A DNA stretch of 64,000 nucleotides, taken from Starkeya sp. ORNL1. Its GTDB lineage: Bacteria > Pseudomonadota > Alphaproteobacteria > Rhizobiales > Xanthobacteraceae. Made by a program: the position numbers and the translations under genes. Position 1 is the stretch's first letter; every line of letters begins with the position of its first letter. Positions 15,684-24,919 of this stretch are shown here, in pieces. The notes below the pieces were generated by a model. It was not told the DNA's origin and did not search any database. It saw nothing but the letters and a program-made list of their open reading frames with translations. The stretch lies in NCBI RefSeq assembly GCF_012971745.1, contig NZ_CP048834.1:2108001-2172000 (forward strand), in the 5' to 3' direction.

Positions 15684-17435
15684 TCAATGATCGAAATGCA
15701 GCAGCAGGTACGACGAACCGTCCCGCGTGCCTGAGCGCACGCGGTCGGCGAGGCGCTGCACCAGCACGCTCGATACCCCCGCCATGGCGGCGTCGATCGC
15801 GGCGTCGTCCGCGTCGAGCAGCGCATGGATGTCCGGCGCCGGCGCCAGGGCGCGGCCCAGCACCAGAGGCGGGCCGGAATGGAGCAGCTCGATATCGAGA
15901 TTGAACTCGTCGAAGCGGCCCTGGATCGCGGTGGGGCGGCGTCCCTCGCCAGAGGCGACGATGAACTCGGCCGCCTCCAGCGCGGCCAGCGCGGCGCGGC
16001 GCACCACGTCGCGGCGGGCCGCCCAGAGGCCGCCCTGGGCCTCGACGAAATCGACGATGGCTTCCGAGGTCGACTGCCCCTCCTCGCCCAGTTCGCGCCG
16101 CGCCCGCATCGAGGTGCCGAGCCGGAACAACAGGTTCAGCGCCACCGCGGTGACGCCGGCCATGACGAAGCCCGAGCCGACCATGTGCTTCATGACTTCC
16201 GGCACATTCTCCACCAGCTCCGGCATCAGCATCACGCCGAGGCCGACCGTGAGCGCGATGCCGATCATGAAGATGCCGCGGCTGTCGAGCTGGCGCGAGG
16301 CGGCGAGTTCCAGTCCCGACACCGCGAAGAAGCCGGCGGCATAGACCTCGATTGCGCCGATCACCGGCGTGGGGATCAAGGTGAGCGCCAGCGTCACCTG
16401 CGGCAGCAGCGCCACCACCGCGATCATCAAGGCGGCGGCGATGCCGATATAGCGCGAGGTGGAGCGAGTGGCGTGGCAGAGGCCGATATTGGCCGAGGAG
16501 GTCGCGGTCGGCATGGCGCCGATCAGGCCGGCGATGACATTGCCCAGGCCGTTCGCGGTATTGCCGCCGCTCACCATCTTCATGTCGGCGCGGTGCCAGT
16601 CGGCATCGTCCATCTTGTCCATGATGACGACGCTGGCGAAGGTGTCGAGCTGCACCAGCAACGCCACCATCACGATCACCGCCAGCATGCCGATATCGAG
16701 GTTGAACACCGGCGTCGGCACGTGCGGCAGCGCGAACACCGGGGTGGTGGCGAAGCGTTCCAGCCCATGCACATAGCCGAGCGCGGCCGACACCACGATG
16801 CCCGCGACCATGCCGGCCAGCAGGCTGAACAGCTTCATCGCCTTGGTGCCCCAGATGGAGAAACCGACGATGACGCTGAGCGTGACCAGCGCGATGACGA
16901 GGCTCAGCGGGTCGATATGGTACTTGTCGTCGAGCCCGAGCGAATGCTCCAGCGCGCCGCGCACCAGCGAGAAGCCGCCGACCGTCACAACCACGCCCAT
17001 CACGGTGGGCGGGAAGAGCGGGCGCAGATGCGGCACCACGCGGCCGACCAGCAGCGCCGCGCAGCCCGCCAGCACCGTCGCCGGCAGCACGCCGCCAAGG
17101 CCGTAACTGGTGATCACCAGGGCGATGAACGGCACCATGATGGGATCGGGGATGTGCACGATGAAGGCACCGGCCCCGACCTTGCCACCCCAGGCTTGCA
17201 GCACGGTGGCCAGCGCCATGCCGAGGATGGTGCAGGCGAGGAAGGACTGGGTGTCCTCCAGCGAGAGATTGGCGAGCTTCGCCACCACCAGCGCATAGGC
17301 CGACAGCGCGATCGCCATGACGGCATGCTGCACGCCGAGACTGAGCGTCATCCCGAGCGCGGGGCGGTCGTCAGCGGCGTAAGCGATTTCGGAGGGGGTG
17401 CGTTTGGGGCGGGACGGGGGAAGACGAAAATTCAC
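15684..17435 (-). CDS. NCS2 family nucleobase permease with HATPase-like C-terminal tail
   Basis: A 583-residue protein. Residues about 25-455 are an NCS2 (uracil/xanthine permease, SLC23) transporter with many membrane segments. Signature stretches include QHAVMAIALSAYALVVAKLA near the first helix and GLIGAMPTATSSANIGLCHATRSTSRYIGI near helix 8, though the usual NCS2 NxG box is changed. The last 125 residues are soluble and run AALAALEAAEFIVASGEG, FNLDIELLHSGPPLVL, then GVSSVLVQRLADRVRSGTRDGSSYLLLHFDH. Their order of motifs resembles the RsbW-like protein at 10035-10511, without clear glycine boxes. Substrate is unproven. It is convergent with the phosphatase. Confidence 0.85.
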   Translation of the reverse strand: MNFRLPPSRPKRTPSEIAYAADDRPALGMTLSLGVQHAVMAIALSAYALVVAKLANLSLEDTQSFLACTILGMALATVLQAWGGKVGAGAFIVHIPDPIMVPFIALVITSYGLGGVLPATVLAGCAALLVGRVVPHLRPLFPPTVMGVVVTVGGFSLVRGALEHSLGLDDKYHIDPLSLVIALVTLSVIVGFSIWGTKAMKLFSLLAGMVAGIVVSAALGYVHGLERFATTPVFALPHVPTPVFNLDIGMLAVIVMVALLVQLDTFASVVIMDKMDDADWHRADMKMVSGGNTANGLGNVIAGLIGAMPTATSSANIGLCHATRSTSRYIGIAAALMIAVVALLPQVTLALTLIPTPVIGAIEVYAAGFFAVSGLELAASRQLDSRGIFMIGIALTVGLGVMLMPELVENVPEVMKHMVGSGFVMAGVTAVALNLLFRLGTSMRARRELGEEGQSTSEAIVDFVEAQGGLWAARRDVVRRAALAALEAAEFIVASGEGRRPTAIQGRFDEFNLDIELLHSGPPLVLGRALAPAPDIHALLDADDAAIDAAMAGVSSVLVQRLADRVRSGTRDGSSYLLLHFDH

Positions 17436-17596
17436 GCGGCCAATCCCCTCCCCTGACGCTCTTGCGCGCCGCCTGCCGTTAAGGAAGGCAAGCTAGCTGT
17501 ATTGATAGACCATTATCAAGGATTTGCGGGGTGATTCACCAGCACGATGTTGGGGAAATCCCGCGGCTTCAACATTCTTCCTTACCCTCCACCCAT

Positions 17597-17699
17597 CGTC
17601 ATCCCGGACGGCCGCAGGCCGAGCCGGGATCGCAGGAAGGTGTTGCGCGGAACTCCACGCGATCCCGGCTCTACGGCTACGCCTTCGGCCGGGATGACG
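17597..17699. repeat. REP-like repeat family R1, copy 4
   Basis: CGTCATCCCGGACGGCCGC...CGGCCGGGATGACG. It is upstream of the sulfonate operon, between divergent genes, so this copy cannot be a simple 3' terminator of a flanking gene. Confidence 0.88.
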
Positions 17700-17730
17700 A
17701 CGTTGGGAAAGGGTGGGCACCTAAGCCCCC

Positions 17731-17760
17731 TTGCCGCCACCAAAGGCGTTAGTCTATAGA
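17731..17760 (+). promoter_or_regulatory. Sigma70-like promoter for the ssu operon
   Basis: TTGCCG (17731-17736), an 18-nt spacer, and TATAGA (17755-17760) lie just before the inverted repeat and 42 nt before the ssuD start. The match is moderate. Confidence 0.45.
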
Positions 17761-17764
17761 ATTT

Positions 17765-17778
17765 ACCAACTAATTGGT
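17765..17778. promoter_or_regulatory. Inverted repeat ACCAA-N4-TTGGT at the ssu promoter
   Basis: ACCAA-CTAA-TTGGT, a perfect palindrome directly downstream of the putative -10, near the expected transcription start of ssuD. The position suits a repressor operator for the sulfonate genes. The binding protein is unknown. Confidence 0.5.
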
Positions 17779-17801
17779 CCCATCGCGCAGCGAGGCGCAG
17801 C

Positions 17802-18980
17802 ATGCCGAACCTCACCACCACCGACCCGCAGCCCGGCGTCAATGTGCTCTGGTTCCTGCCGACCCATGGCGACGGGCGCTATCTCGGCACCACCACCGGC
17901 GGGCGCGAGGTCAACCTGCCCTATCTCCAGCAGGTGGCGCAGGCGGCCGACAATCTCGGCTTCTACGGCGTGCTGCTGCCGACCGGACGCAGTTGCGAGG
18001 ATTCCTGGGTGATCGCCTCGGCCTTGGCGCCGCAGACCAAGCAGCTGCGCTTCCTGGTCGCGGTGCGTCCCGGCCTCGCCTCGCCGACGCTGGCGGCGCG
18101 GATGACGGCGACGCTCGACCGCATCTCCGACGGCCGGCTGCTCATCAATATCGTCACCGGCGGCGACCCGGTGGAGAATGCCGGCGACGGCATCTTCCTG
18201 AACCATGACGAGCGCTACGAGGTGACGCGCGAATTCCTCGTGGTGTATCGCGCGCTGCTCGCCGGCGAGACCGTCAATTATCACGGCAAGCACATCAGCA
18301 TCGAGGATGGCCGCCTGCTGTTCCAGCCGACGCAGATTCCGCCGCTCTATTTCGGCGGCTCGTCCGTGGCGGCCAACGATGTCGCCGCCGAGCATGTCGA
18401 CAAGTACCTCACCTGGGGCGAGCCGCCGGCAGCGGTGGCGGCCAAGGTCCAGGAAGTGCGGGCGCTTGCCGCGGCACGCGGGCGTGAGGTGACGTTCGGC
18501 ATCCGGCTGCATATGATCGTGCGCGAAACCGACGCCGAGGCCTGGGCAGCGGCGGACGCGCTGATCAGCCAGCTCGACGACGACACCATCGCGCAGGCGC
18601 AGAAGGTGTTCGCCCGGCTCGATTCGGTCGGCCAGGCGCGGATGTCGGCGCTGCATGGCGGGCAGCGCGACAAGCTGGAGGTCAGCCCGAACCTGTGGGC
18701 CGGCGTCGGATTGGTACGCGGCGGCGCGGGTACGGCATTGGTCGGCTCAGGCGAGACGGTGGCGGCACGGATGCAGGAATATATCGATCTCGGCATCGAC
18801 AGCTTCATCCTCTCGGGCTACCCGCATCTGGAGGAAGCCTACCGGGTCGGCGAACTGGTGCTGCCGCGCCTGAAGCTCAACCATGGCCGGCGGACCGAGC
18901 GGCTCAACGTCAATACCGGGCCGTTCGGCGAGACCATTGCCAATGATTACCGCCCGGCGCGGGCGGCCGCGCAATCGTGA
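17802..18980 (+). CDS. ssuD: FMNH2-dependent alkanesulfonate monooxygenase
   Basis: A 392-residue luciferase-fold enzyme that splits alkanesulfonates to aldehyde and sulfite using FMNH2 and O2. Family stretches include [80 protein letters not shown], and the C-terminal [18 protein letters not shown]. Length is normal. The conserved Cys and Arg of SsuD ([10 protein letters not shown] in AVRPG) are present. It is first in an operon with a flavin reductase and an ABC transporter. Its stop overlaps the next start by 4 nt (GTGA). Confidence 0.94.
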   Translation: MPNLTTTDPQPGVNVLWFLPTHGDGRYLGTTTGGREVNLPYLQQVAQAADNLGFYGVLLPTGRSCEDSWVIASALAPQTKQLRFLVAVRPGLASPTLAARMTATLDRISDGRLLINIVTGGDPVENAGDGIFLNHDERYEVTREFLVVYRALLAGETVNYHGKHISIEDGRLLFQPTQIPPLYFGGSSVAANDVAAEHVDKYLTWGEPPAAVAAKVQEVRALAAARGREVTFGIRLHMIVRETDAEAWAAADALISQLDDDTIAQAQKVFARLDSVGQARMSALHGGQRDKLEVSPNLWAGVGLVRGGAGTALVGSGETVAARMQEYIDLGIDSFILSGYPHLEEAYRVGELVLPRLKLNHGRRTERLNVNTGPFGETIANDYRPARAAAQS

Positions 18981-20401
18981 GCGATCGGGCGGCCGCGACC
19001 TCGGTCGCCATCATCGGCGGCGGCTTTTCCGGCGCCGCCGTCGCCTGGCATTTGCTGCGGCTGCAGCCCAAACTCTCCCACATCGTCATCATCGAGCCGC
19101 GCGCCGAGATCGGGCGCGGCCTCGCCTATAGCGCGGCCGATCCCAGCCACCGCATCAATGTGCCGGCGGCGCGGATGTCGCTGATCCCGGATCAGCCCGA
19201 CCATTTCAATGACTGGCTGATCGCCTCCGGCCATCTCGACGCCGACCCCGCGGCGCATCTGGAAGATGGCCGCAATTTCCCGGCGCGCGCGGTGTTCGGG
19301 CAATATGTGCAGGCTGAGATCGCCAGCCTCGGCAGCCGCATCCGCCATGTCCAAGCCTCGGCCGAGGAGGTGGTCGCGGAGGCGGACGGGTACGCGATAC
19401 GCTGCTCGAATGGCGCCACCGTGCAGGCCGGCATCGTCGTGCTGGCGGTGTGCCATGTGCCGCCGAGTGCGCCGGCGCCACTGGAGCGGGCGCTCGGCGG
19501 CGATCCGCGCTTCATCGCCAATCCCTGGACGCCGGGTGTGCTCGACGCCATCGCGCCCGACGCCCGCGTGCTCATCGTCGGCAGCGGGCTCACCATGGCC
19601 GACATCGTCGCCTCGCTCGACCGCAACGGCCATCGAGGCGAGATCGTCGCGGTGTCGCGGCGCGGGCTGCGCTCACGCGGCCATCCCTCCGCGCCGTGCG
19701 ATCCCTTTGGCGACTTCGCCGCCAACCCCGCGCACACGGTGCAGGCACTGGTGCGGCGGGTGCGCGAAGCAGTTCGCGAGGCGGCGCGCGAGGGCAAGAG
19801 CTGGCACGGCGTGCTCGATCAGGTCCGCCTTCAGGGATCGATCATCTGGGGCGCGCTGCCGCTCAATGAGCGACGCCGGCTGCTGCGCCATCTGCGCCCG
19901 TTCTGGGACGTGCACCGCTTCCGCATCGCGCCGCAGGTCGAAGCCACGCTGGATCGCCGGGCAGAGGCCGGCCGCTTCACGCTGCGCTCCGCCTCGCTGC
20001 GCGGCTTCGCCAGGGACGCGGCAGGCATTGCGGTCACGCTGCGCGACCGCCGCACCAGCCTGATCGATACCTCGCATTTCGACGCCGTGGTGCTGGCCAC
20101 CGGCCCGGCCCATGGCCGCGTGTTCGCCGACAGCGCCCTGCTCGGCGCGCTGGAGGATGCGGGCCTCGCCCGGCCCGACCCGCTGCGACTCGGCATCGAG
20201 GTCGACCAGCAGGCCCGTGCGCTTAGTGCCGACGGCAAGGCGCGGGACGATCTGTTCGTCGCCGGCCCGCTCGCCCGCGGCACGTTCGGCGAACTGATGG
20301 GCCTGCCGGATGTGACCAATTACGCGATCCGCGTCGCCGCCGGCGTCGCCGAGCTGTTGCAGCAGCGCGCCCCGCGGCTGGTTGCCGATAAAATCTACTA
20401 A
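18977..20401 (+). CDS. FAD/NAD(P)-binding oxidoreductase (PF13454 type)
   Basis: A 474-residue protein starting with the Rossmann dinucleotide motif [18 protein letters not shown]. It has a [31 protein letters not shown] block typical of the NAD_binding_9 family, a second nucleotide site [33 protein letters not shown], and a C-terminal FAD-closing [10 protein letters not shown]...[25 protein letters not shown]. It starts (GTG 18977) overlapping ssuD and is followed by the flavin reductase. It may act on a sulfonate-derived or other sulfur compound, but a defined reaction cannot be read. It is not part of the classical ssu operon. Confidence 0.82.
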   Translation: MSDRAAATSVAIIGGGFSGAAVAWHLLRLQPKLSHIVIIEPRAEIGRGLAYSAADPSHRINVPAARMSLIPDQPDHFNDWLIASGHLDADPAAHLEDGRNFPARAVFGQYVQAEIASLGSRIRHVQASAEEVVAEADGYAIRCSNGATVQAGIVVLAVCHVPPSAPAPLERALGGDPRFIANPWTPGVLDAIAPDARVLIVGSGLTMADIVASLDRNGHRGEIVAVSRRGLRSRGHPSAPCDPFGDFAANPAHTVQALVRRVREAVREAAREGKSWHGVLDQVRLQGSIIWGALPLNERRRLLRHLRPFWDVHRFRIAPQVEATLDRRAEAGRFTLRSASLRGFARDAAGIAVTLRDRRTSLIDTSHFDAVVLATGPAHGRVFADSALLGALEDAGLARPDPLRLGIEVDQQARALSADGKARDDLFVAGPLARGTFGELMGLPDVTNYAIRVAAGVAELLQQRAPRLVADKIY

Positions 20402-20467
20402 CTAACTAGACAATCAAAAATCGCATGCTTACCATTGCCGGGATTGTTACCCGGAATGGAGCATTCG

Positions 20468-21037
20468 ATGACGCGCCCCAGCATCGTCGGTATCAGCGGC
20501 AGCCTGTCGGCGCCCTCGCGTACCCTGACCTTCGTCCGCCACACCGCGGAGCGCATCGCCGGCGAGGCGGGCGGCGACGCGCACATCGTCGACATCGCGG
20601 CGCTGAGCGGCGTCGGCACGCTGCGCACCCGCGCCGAAGCCGACGCCGAGGTAGAAGCGGCTCTGCGCGCGGTGGAGACCGCGGACCTGCTGATCGCCGG
20701 CTCGCCGGTCTACAAGGGCTCCTATTCCGGCCTGTTCAAGCACTTCATCGACTTCGTCGATTATCGCAGCCTGGTCGGCACGCCTGTGGCGCTGCTGGCG
20801 ACCGGCGGCAGCGACCGCCACGCCCTCGTCATCGAGCATCAGCTGCGTCCGCTCTTCGCCTTCTTCCAGGCGGCGCCGCTCGGCACCGGCCTGTTCCTCA
20901 CCGACCGCGACCTCGCCGAGGGCCGCATCGCCGCCGGCCCGGCCGAACAGCGCTTCGAGCGCCTGGTCGAGGAAGCCGCCCACGCGCTCAAGGTCCGCCT
21001 TTCCCACCAGGCCCGCCTCGCCGGCGCCGCCGCCTGA
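20468..21037 (+). CDS. NADPH-dependent FMN reductase (MsuE/SsuE type)
   Basis: A 189-residue flavodoxin-fold reductase that should supply FMNH2 to SsuD. The N-terminal SIVGISGSLSAPSRT phosphate-binding loop, ADLLIAGSPVYKGSYSGLFKHFIDFVD and GTPVALLATGGSDRHALVIEHQLRPLFAFF are characteristic of the MsuE/SsuE group. ATG 20468 is preferred over an upstream frame start at 20435 because it places the loop at residue 5-15 as in the family. It lies 66 nt after the FAD protein. Confidence 0.88.
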   Translation: MTRPSIVGISGSLSAPSRTLTFVRHTAERIAGEAGGDAHIVDIAALSGVGTLRTRAEADAEVEAALRAVETADLLIAGSPVYKGSYSGLFKHFIDFVDYRSLVGTPVALLATGGSDRHALVIEHQLRPLFAFFQAAPLGTGLFLTDRDLAEGRIAAGPAEQRFERLVEEAAHALKVRLSHQARLAGAAA

Positions 21038-21065
21038 GCGCCCGCATCCCCATCGGAGACCGCCC

Positions 21066-22058
21066 ATGAAACGTCTGTTCCGCGGCCTCCTCGCCGCCGC
21101 CCTCATCGCCGGCAGCGCGCTTCCGGCTTCGGCCGAAGGGCTGATCCGCATCTCCGAGCAGTTCGGCACGCTCTATGTGCCGTTCCACATCCTGCGCGAC
21201 CAGAAGCTGATCGAGAAGCACGGCAAGGCGCTCGGCGTCGACATCACGGTGGAGTGGCAGAAGCTCTCCGGCGGCAATGCGGTGAATGACGCGCTGCTCT
21301 CCGGCTCGATCGACATCGCCTCCGCCGGCATCGGCCCGTTCCTCACCGTGTGGGACCGCACCAAGGGCGCAGTGAAGGTGATCGGCGCCTTTGGCGCGCA
21401 GCCGAGCTACCTGCTGACCAACAAGGACAGCATCAAGAGCCTGAAGGATTTCGGCCCGAACGACCGCATCGCCACCCCCGCGGCCATCGTCTCGGTGCAG
21501 GGCCGCACCTTGCAGATCGCCTCGGAGCAGGCGTTCGGCGAGGGCCAGCAGAACAAGCTCGACGCCAACCAGGTGACGCTGCCGCATCCCGACGCCACCG
21601 CGGCGCTGCTCTCCGGCTCCACCGAGATCACCGCGCATCTCTCCAATTCGCCGTTCCAGGAACAGGCGCTGAAGGACCCGAAGATCCACAAGATCTGGTC
21701 GTCCTATGACGTGCTGGGCGGCCCGCTGACGCCGACACTGGCCTATTCGACGGTGAAGTTCCGGAGTGAGAACCCCAAGACCTACGAGGCGTTCTTCCTC
21801 GCCTTCCAGGAGGCGACCGCGATCGCCGACAAGGACCGCAAGCTCGCCGCCGAGACCTATGTGAAGGTCGAGAAGTCGAAGCTCGACCCGGCCTTCATCC
21901 AGCAGGTGATCTCCAACCCGGAAGTGAAGTTCACCCTCGTCCCGCTGAACACCCAGAAATTCGCCGACTTTCTCTACAAGACGGGGGCGATCAAGGTGAA
22001 GCCGGCGAGCTGGAAGGACTACACCTTCCCTGAACTGCACGACCAGCCGGGCAGCTGA
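21066..22058 (+). CDS. ssuA: Sulfonate/nitrate/taurine-type ABC transporter binding protein
   Basis: A 330-residue periplasmic protein. It has a cleavable signal peptide (KRLFRGLLAAALIAGSALPASAEG) and the NMT1/SsuA-like body: IRISEQFGTLYVPFHILRDQKLIEKHGKALG, GNAVNDALLSGSIDIASAGIGPFL, and a C-terminal tail with PEVKFTLVPLNTQKFADFLYKTG. Position between the flavin reductase and ABC subunits supports aliphatic sulfonate or a related substrate. Taurine or nitrile-type ligands are not excluded. Confidence 0.85.
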   Translation: MKRLFRGLLAAALIAGSALPASAEGLIRISEQFGTLYVPFHILRDQKLIEKHGKALGVDITVEWQKLSGGNAVNDALLSGSIDIASAGIGPFLTVWDRTKGAVKVIGAFGAQPSYLLTNKDSIKSLKDFGPNDRIATPAAIVSVQGRTLQIASEQAFGEGQQNKLDANQVTLPHPDATAALLSGSTEITAHLSNSPFQEQALKDPKIHKIWSSYDVLGGPLTPTLAYSTVKFRSENPKTYEAFFLAFQEATAIADKDRKLAAETYVKVEKSKLDPAFIQQVISNPEVKFTLVPLNTQKFADFLYKTGAIKVKPASWKDYTFPELHDQPGS

Positions 22059-22061
22059 GCG

Positions 22062-22871
22062 ATGCTGGCGCCCTCCCCCGCTTTTCCCGTGCCGCAGCCC
22101 GGACGTCCCGCCGTGCTGGAGGCCAATGGCCTCACGCTCGACTATGAGACCGAGCGCGGCATCGTGCGGGCGGTGGAGGGGGTCGACTTCACCATTCTGG
22201 AAGGCGAGCGGCTGATGCTGCTCGGCCCGTCCGGCTGCGGCAAGTCCTCGATCCTGAAAGCCGCCGCCGGCTTCCTGAAACCGGCCGCCGGCACGCTTGC
22301 CTTGCGCGGCAAGCCGGTGACGGGCCCGGGGCCGGACCGCATCGTGGTGTTCCAGGAATTCGACCAGCTGCTGCCGTGGAAGAGCGTCATCGACAATGTC
22401 GCCTTCCCACTGCGAGTCGCCCGCAAGCTGCCGCTGGCCGCCGCCCGCGAGCGCGCCGCCATGGCGCTGCGTCGGGTCGGCCTCGCCCGGGTGCTGGACC
22501 AGTATCCGCACACACTCTCCGGCGGCATGAAGCAGCGCGCCGCCATTGCCCGCGCGCTCGCCACCGAGCCCGACGTGCTCCTGATGGACGAGCCGTTCGC
22601 CGCGCTCGACGCCCTCACCCGCCTGCAGATGCAGCGCGATCTCCTGGAGATCGCCGAGGAGACCGGGTTGACGCTGCTGTTCGTCACCCATGCCATCGAC
22701 GAGGCCGTGCTGCTCGGCACGCGGCTGCACCTGCTCAGCGCCCATCCCGGCCGCACCATCGCCAGCTTCGACACCTCCGAGTTCGGCGCCGCCGATATCG
22801 GCACCGGCCGCTTCGAGCGCATGGCGCAGGAGGTGCACGCCCGGCTGTTCGGCACAGGAGATGCCGCATGA
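22062..22871 (+). CDS. ssuB: Sulfonate-type ABC transporter ATP-binding protein
   Basis: A 269-residue ATPase. Walker A is LLGPSGCGKSSILKA, the Q-loop is VVFQEFDQLLPWKSV, the signature is LSGGMKQRAAIARALA, Walker B is VLLMDEPFAALDALTR, and the switch His is in LLFVTHAIDEAV. It belongs to the SsuB/TauB/NrtD group. The gene starts 3 nt after ssuA and overlaps the permease gene by 4 nt (ATGA). Confidence 0.92.
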   Translation: MLAPSPAFPVPQPGRPAVLEANGLTLDYETERGIVRAVEGVDFTILEGERLMLLGPSGCGKSSILKAAAGFLKPAAGTLALRGKPVTGPGPDRIVVFQEFDQLLPWKSVIDNVAFPLRVARKLPLAAARERAAMALRRVGLARVLDQYPHTLSGGMKQRAAIARALATEPDVLLMDEPFAALDALTRLQMQRDLLEIAEETGLTLLFVTHAIDEAVLLGTRLHLLSAHPGRTIASFDTSEFGAADIGTGRFERMAQEVHARLFGTGDAA

Positions 22872-23719
22872 GCGAGGTGCTGGACCAGACCCGCATCGAG
22901 GCCCCGCCCGCGCCGGTCATCGTCGTGCGCGCGCATCCGCTCACGCGGCTCGCCCGTTCGCTCGTCTTCCGGCGCTTCATCGTGCTGGCAGTTCTGGCGC
23001 TCGCCTGGGAGATCGCGGCGCGCTGGCAGGACAACCCGATCATGCTGCCGAGCTTCACCGAGGCGGCGCGGGCCTTCATCGAGGCCAGCCTCAACGAAGG
23101 GCTGCTGCTCTCCGCCGTCGGCTCGCTGTTCGTGCTGCTCAAGGGCTATCTGCTGGCGCTCGTCATCGCCATGGTCATCGTCTCGCTGGCAGTGTCGAAC
23201 AGCTTCCTGCGCGACGCCTTGCAGACGGTCGCGGCGATGCTGAACCCGCTGCCCGCCATCGCGCTGCTGCCGCTTGCGCTGCTGTGGTTCGGGCTCGGCG
23301 AGAAGAGCCTGCTGTTCGTACTGGTCAACGCCGTCATCTGGCCGTTCGCGCTGGCCGCGCTGCAGGGCTTCGAGGGCGTGCCGGAGACGCACCGCCTGGT
23401 CGGGCGCAATTACGGGCTGAAGGGACCGGCCTATGTCTGGCACATCCTCATCCCCTCGGCGCTGCCCTCGCTGATCTCCGGCATGCGGGTCGGCTGGGCC
23501 TTCGCCTGGCGCACGCTGATCGCCGCCGAGCTGGTGTTCGGCGTCAGCTCGTCCTCCGGCGGGCTCGGCTGGTTCATCTTCCGCGCCCGCAACGAGCTGT
23601 TCACCGACCGCGTCTTCGCCGGCCTCGCCACCGTGATCCTGATCGGCCTGCTGGTGGAAGCCGTGGTGTTCCGCGGGCTGGAGACATTGACCGTTCGGCG
23701 CTGGGGGGCGTTGCGATAG
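22868..23719 (+). CDS. ssuC: Sulfonate-type ABC transporter permease
   Basis: A 283-residue inner-membrane subunit with about six membrane helices. The start is ATG 22868 (overlap with ssuB). The EAA-like coupling loop is VPETHRLVGRNYGLKGPAYVWHILIPSALPSLISGMRVGWAFAWRTLIAAELV. It closes the sulfonate operon; the next feature is an IS110 element only 28 nt downstream, which may have removed later genes or a terminator. Confidence 0.9.
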   Translation: MSEVLDQTRIEAPPAPVIVVRAHPLTRLARSLVFRRFIVLAVLALAWEIAARWQDNPIMLPSFTEAARAFIEASLNEGLLLSAVGSLFVLLKGYLLALVIAMVIVSLAVSNSFLRDALQTVAAMLNPLPAIALLPLALLWFGLGEKSLLFVLVNAVIWPFALAALQGFEGVPETHRLVGRNYGLKGPAYVWHILIPSALPSLISGMRVGWAFAWRTLIAAELVFGVSSSSGGLGWFIFRARNELFTDRVFAGLATVILIGLLVEAVVFRGLETLTVRRWGALR

Positions 23720-23750
23720 CCTTTCTCTCCTCCCCACCATCGTCATCAAG

Positions 23751-24710
23751 TCAGTTTGGCTGAGGGATTTGAGCGTCTCGCAGGGTAGCGTTGGCGATGA
23801 CGACGAGCTTTCGCGCGACAGCGGCGATGGCGAGGCGCTTTGGTTTTCCAGCGGCGGTGAGGCGCTGGTAGACGGCGCTCAAGGCTGGGTGGGCGCGTGC
23901 AGCGGAGAGCGCCGCCATGAAGAGCACGGGGCGCAGGGCTGCGCGGCCGCCGGTCATTCTTCGGTATTTTCGGGCGGATCCGGAATCTCTGGGATGGGGA
24001 GCGAGGCCGGCGAGGCTGGCGGCCTGTTTGGGGCCGAGCCGGCCGAGTTCGGGCAGCAGGGCGATGAGGGTGCGGGCGGCGACCGGGCCGATGCCCGGGA
24101 TGGCGCGCAGGATCTGCTCGTGGCGCGCCAGGTCGGGGTCGGCGTCGAGTTGCTCGGCCATGAGGCGGTCGATCTCGGCGATCTGGCTGGTGAGGAAGTG
24201 GATCTGCCGATCCAGCAATTGATGGAGCGGCTCGGCGCCTGGAGCGCCGCGCCGGTTCTTGGCCTGGGTGCGCTGGGCCAGCAGATCCTGACGATGGCGC
24301 AGCCGTGCGGCGAAGGCTTCGCGTTCGCGGCTGGGCACTTGCCAGGGCGTCAGGGTGGCGGCGCGTTCGCGGCCGTACCGGCTCAACCAGGCGGCGTCGA
24401 TCCGGTCGGTCTTGGCGCGTCCGCCATGGGAGGCGATGAAGGCCTTCGCCTGGGCGGCGTCCACGCGGGCGGCCGGCAAGCCCACCGCGGCCGCCGTCTC
24501 GAGCAGCGCGCGCTCGTAGCCGCCAGTGGTCTCGCAAATCAGCCAGTCATAGCCGGCGTAGGGCGCCAGCGCCGCGCCCAGGCTCTCGGGGGTGTTGGCC
24601 GCGCTCCAGCTGCGGCCGGTTTGGTCGTCATGGAAGACGATGCTGCCCTTGGCGACATCGGCGCCCAGGATGCGCAGGCCGGCATTGGCCGGCGGGATGG
24701 GTTGAGGCAT
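23751..24710 (-). CDS. IS110 family transposase (DEDD recombinase)
   Basis: A 319-residue transposase, apparently intact. The RuvC-like domain holds D18 (ILGADVAK), E60 (LICETTGG), D102 and D105 (KTDRIDA). The C-terminal Transposase_20 part has a helix-hairpin-helix (ILRAIPGIGPVAARTLIALLPEL) and the catalytic-Ser region LAGLAPHPRDSGSARKYRRMTGGRAALRPVLFMA. This class recombines DNA under guidance of a bridge RNA. Full length and intact residues suggest it is or recently was active. Confidence 0.93.
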   Translation of the reverse strand: MPQPIPPANAGLRILGADVAKGSIVFHDDQTGRSWSAANTPESLGAALAPYAGYDWLICETTGGYERALLETAAAVGLPAARVDAAQAKAFIASHGGRAKTDRIDAAWLSRYGRERAATLTPWQVPSREREAFAARLRHRQDLLAQRTQAKNRRGAPGAEPLHQLLDRQIHFLTSQIAEIDRLMAEQLDADPDLARHEQILRAIPGIGPVAARTLIALLPELGRLGPKQAASLAGLAPHPRDSGSARKYRRMTGGRAALRPVLFMAALSAARAHPALSAVYQRLTAAGKPKRLAIAAVARKLVVIANATLRDAQIPQPN

Positions 24711-24919
24711 GATCTCGCTCGGCTTCGGATTGTCTGCGGGCGCGCTCGCGCGGCCCAGTCAAGTCAACAAGCACACGAAGCCGGCCCGCCGCCGGACCTT
24801 GATGACGACGGGCGTATCGCCCGATCCCAGAACGGCCGCAGCGGCGGGCGCAGATCCGGGGCTGGCCGGCCCCGGATCTGCTTCCGGCCAACACCACAAT
24901 GCATCATCTCCAACAGACA
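24711..24919 (-). ncRNA. Putative IS110 bridge RNA region
   Basis: This noncoding end lies 5' of the transposase, where IS110-group elements specify the bridge RNA. It contains a perfect 12-bp stem with a 6-nt loop (CAGATCCGGGGC / GCCCCGGATCTG, 24851-24880). At 24792-24808 it holds CCGGAC-CTT-GATGACGA. Read on the minus strand, this gives TCGTCATC and GTCCGG, which match the two halves of the actual insertion site. The exact RNA ends are not known. Confidence 0.5.

Larger units (their letters stand above)
17436..17801. other. Intergenic region between permease and ssu genes
   Basis: This 366-nt gap holds the permease 5' region (AT-richer around 17490-17530), one R1 repeat (17597-17699), a sigma70-like promoter (17731-17760) and an inverted repeat (17765-17778). 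No small gene is supported. Confidence 0.6.
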
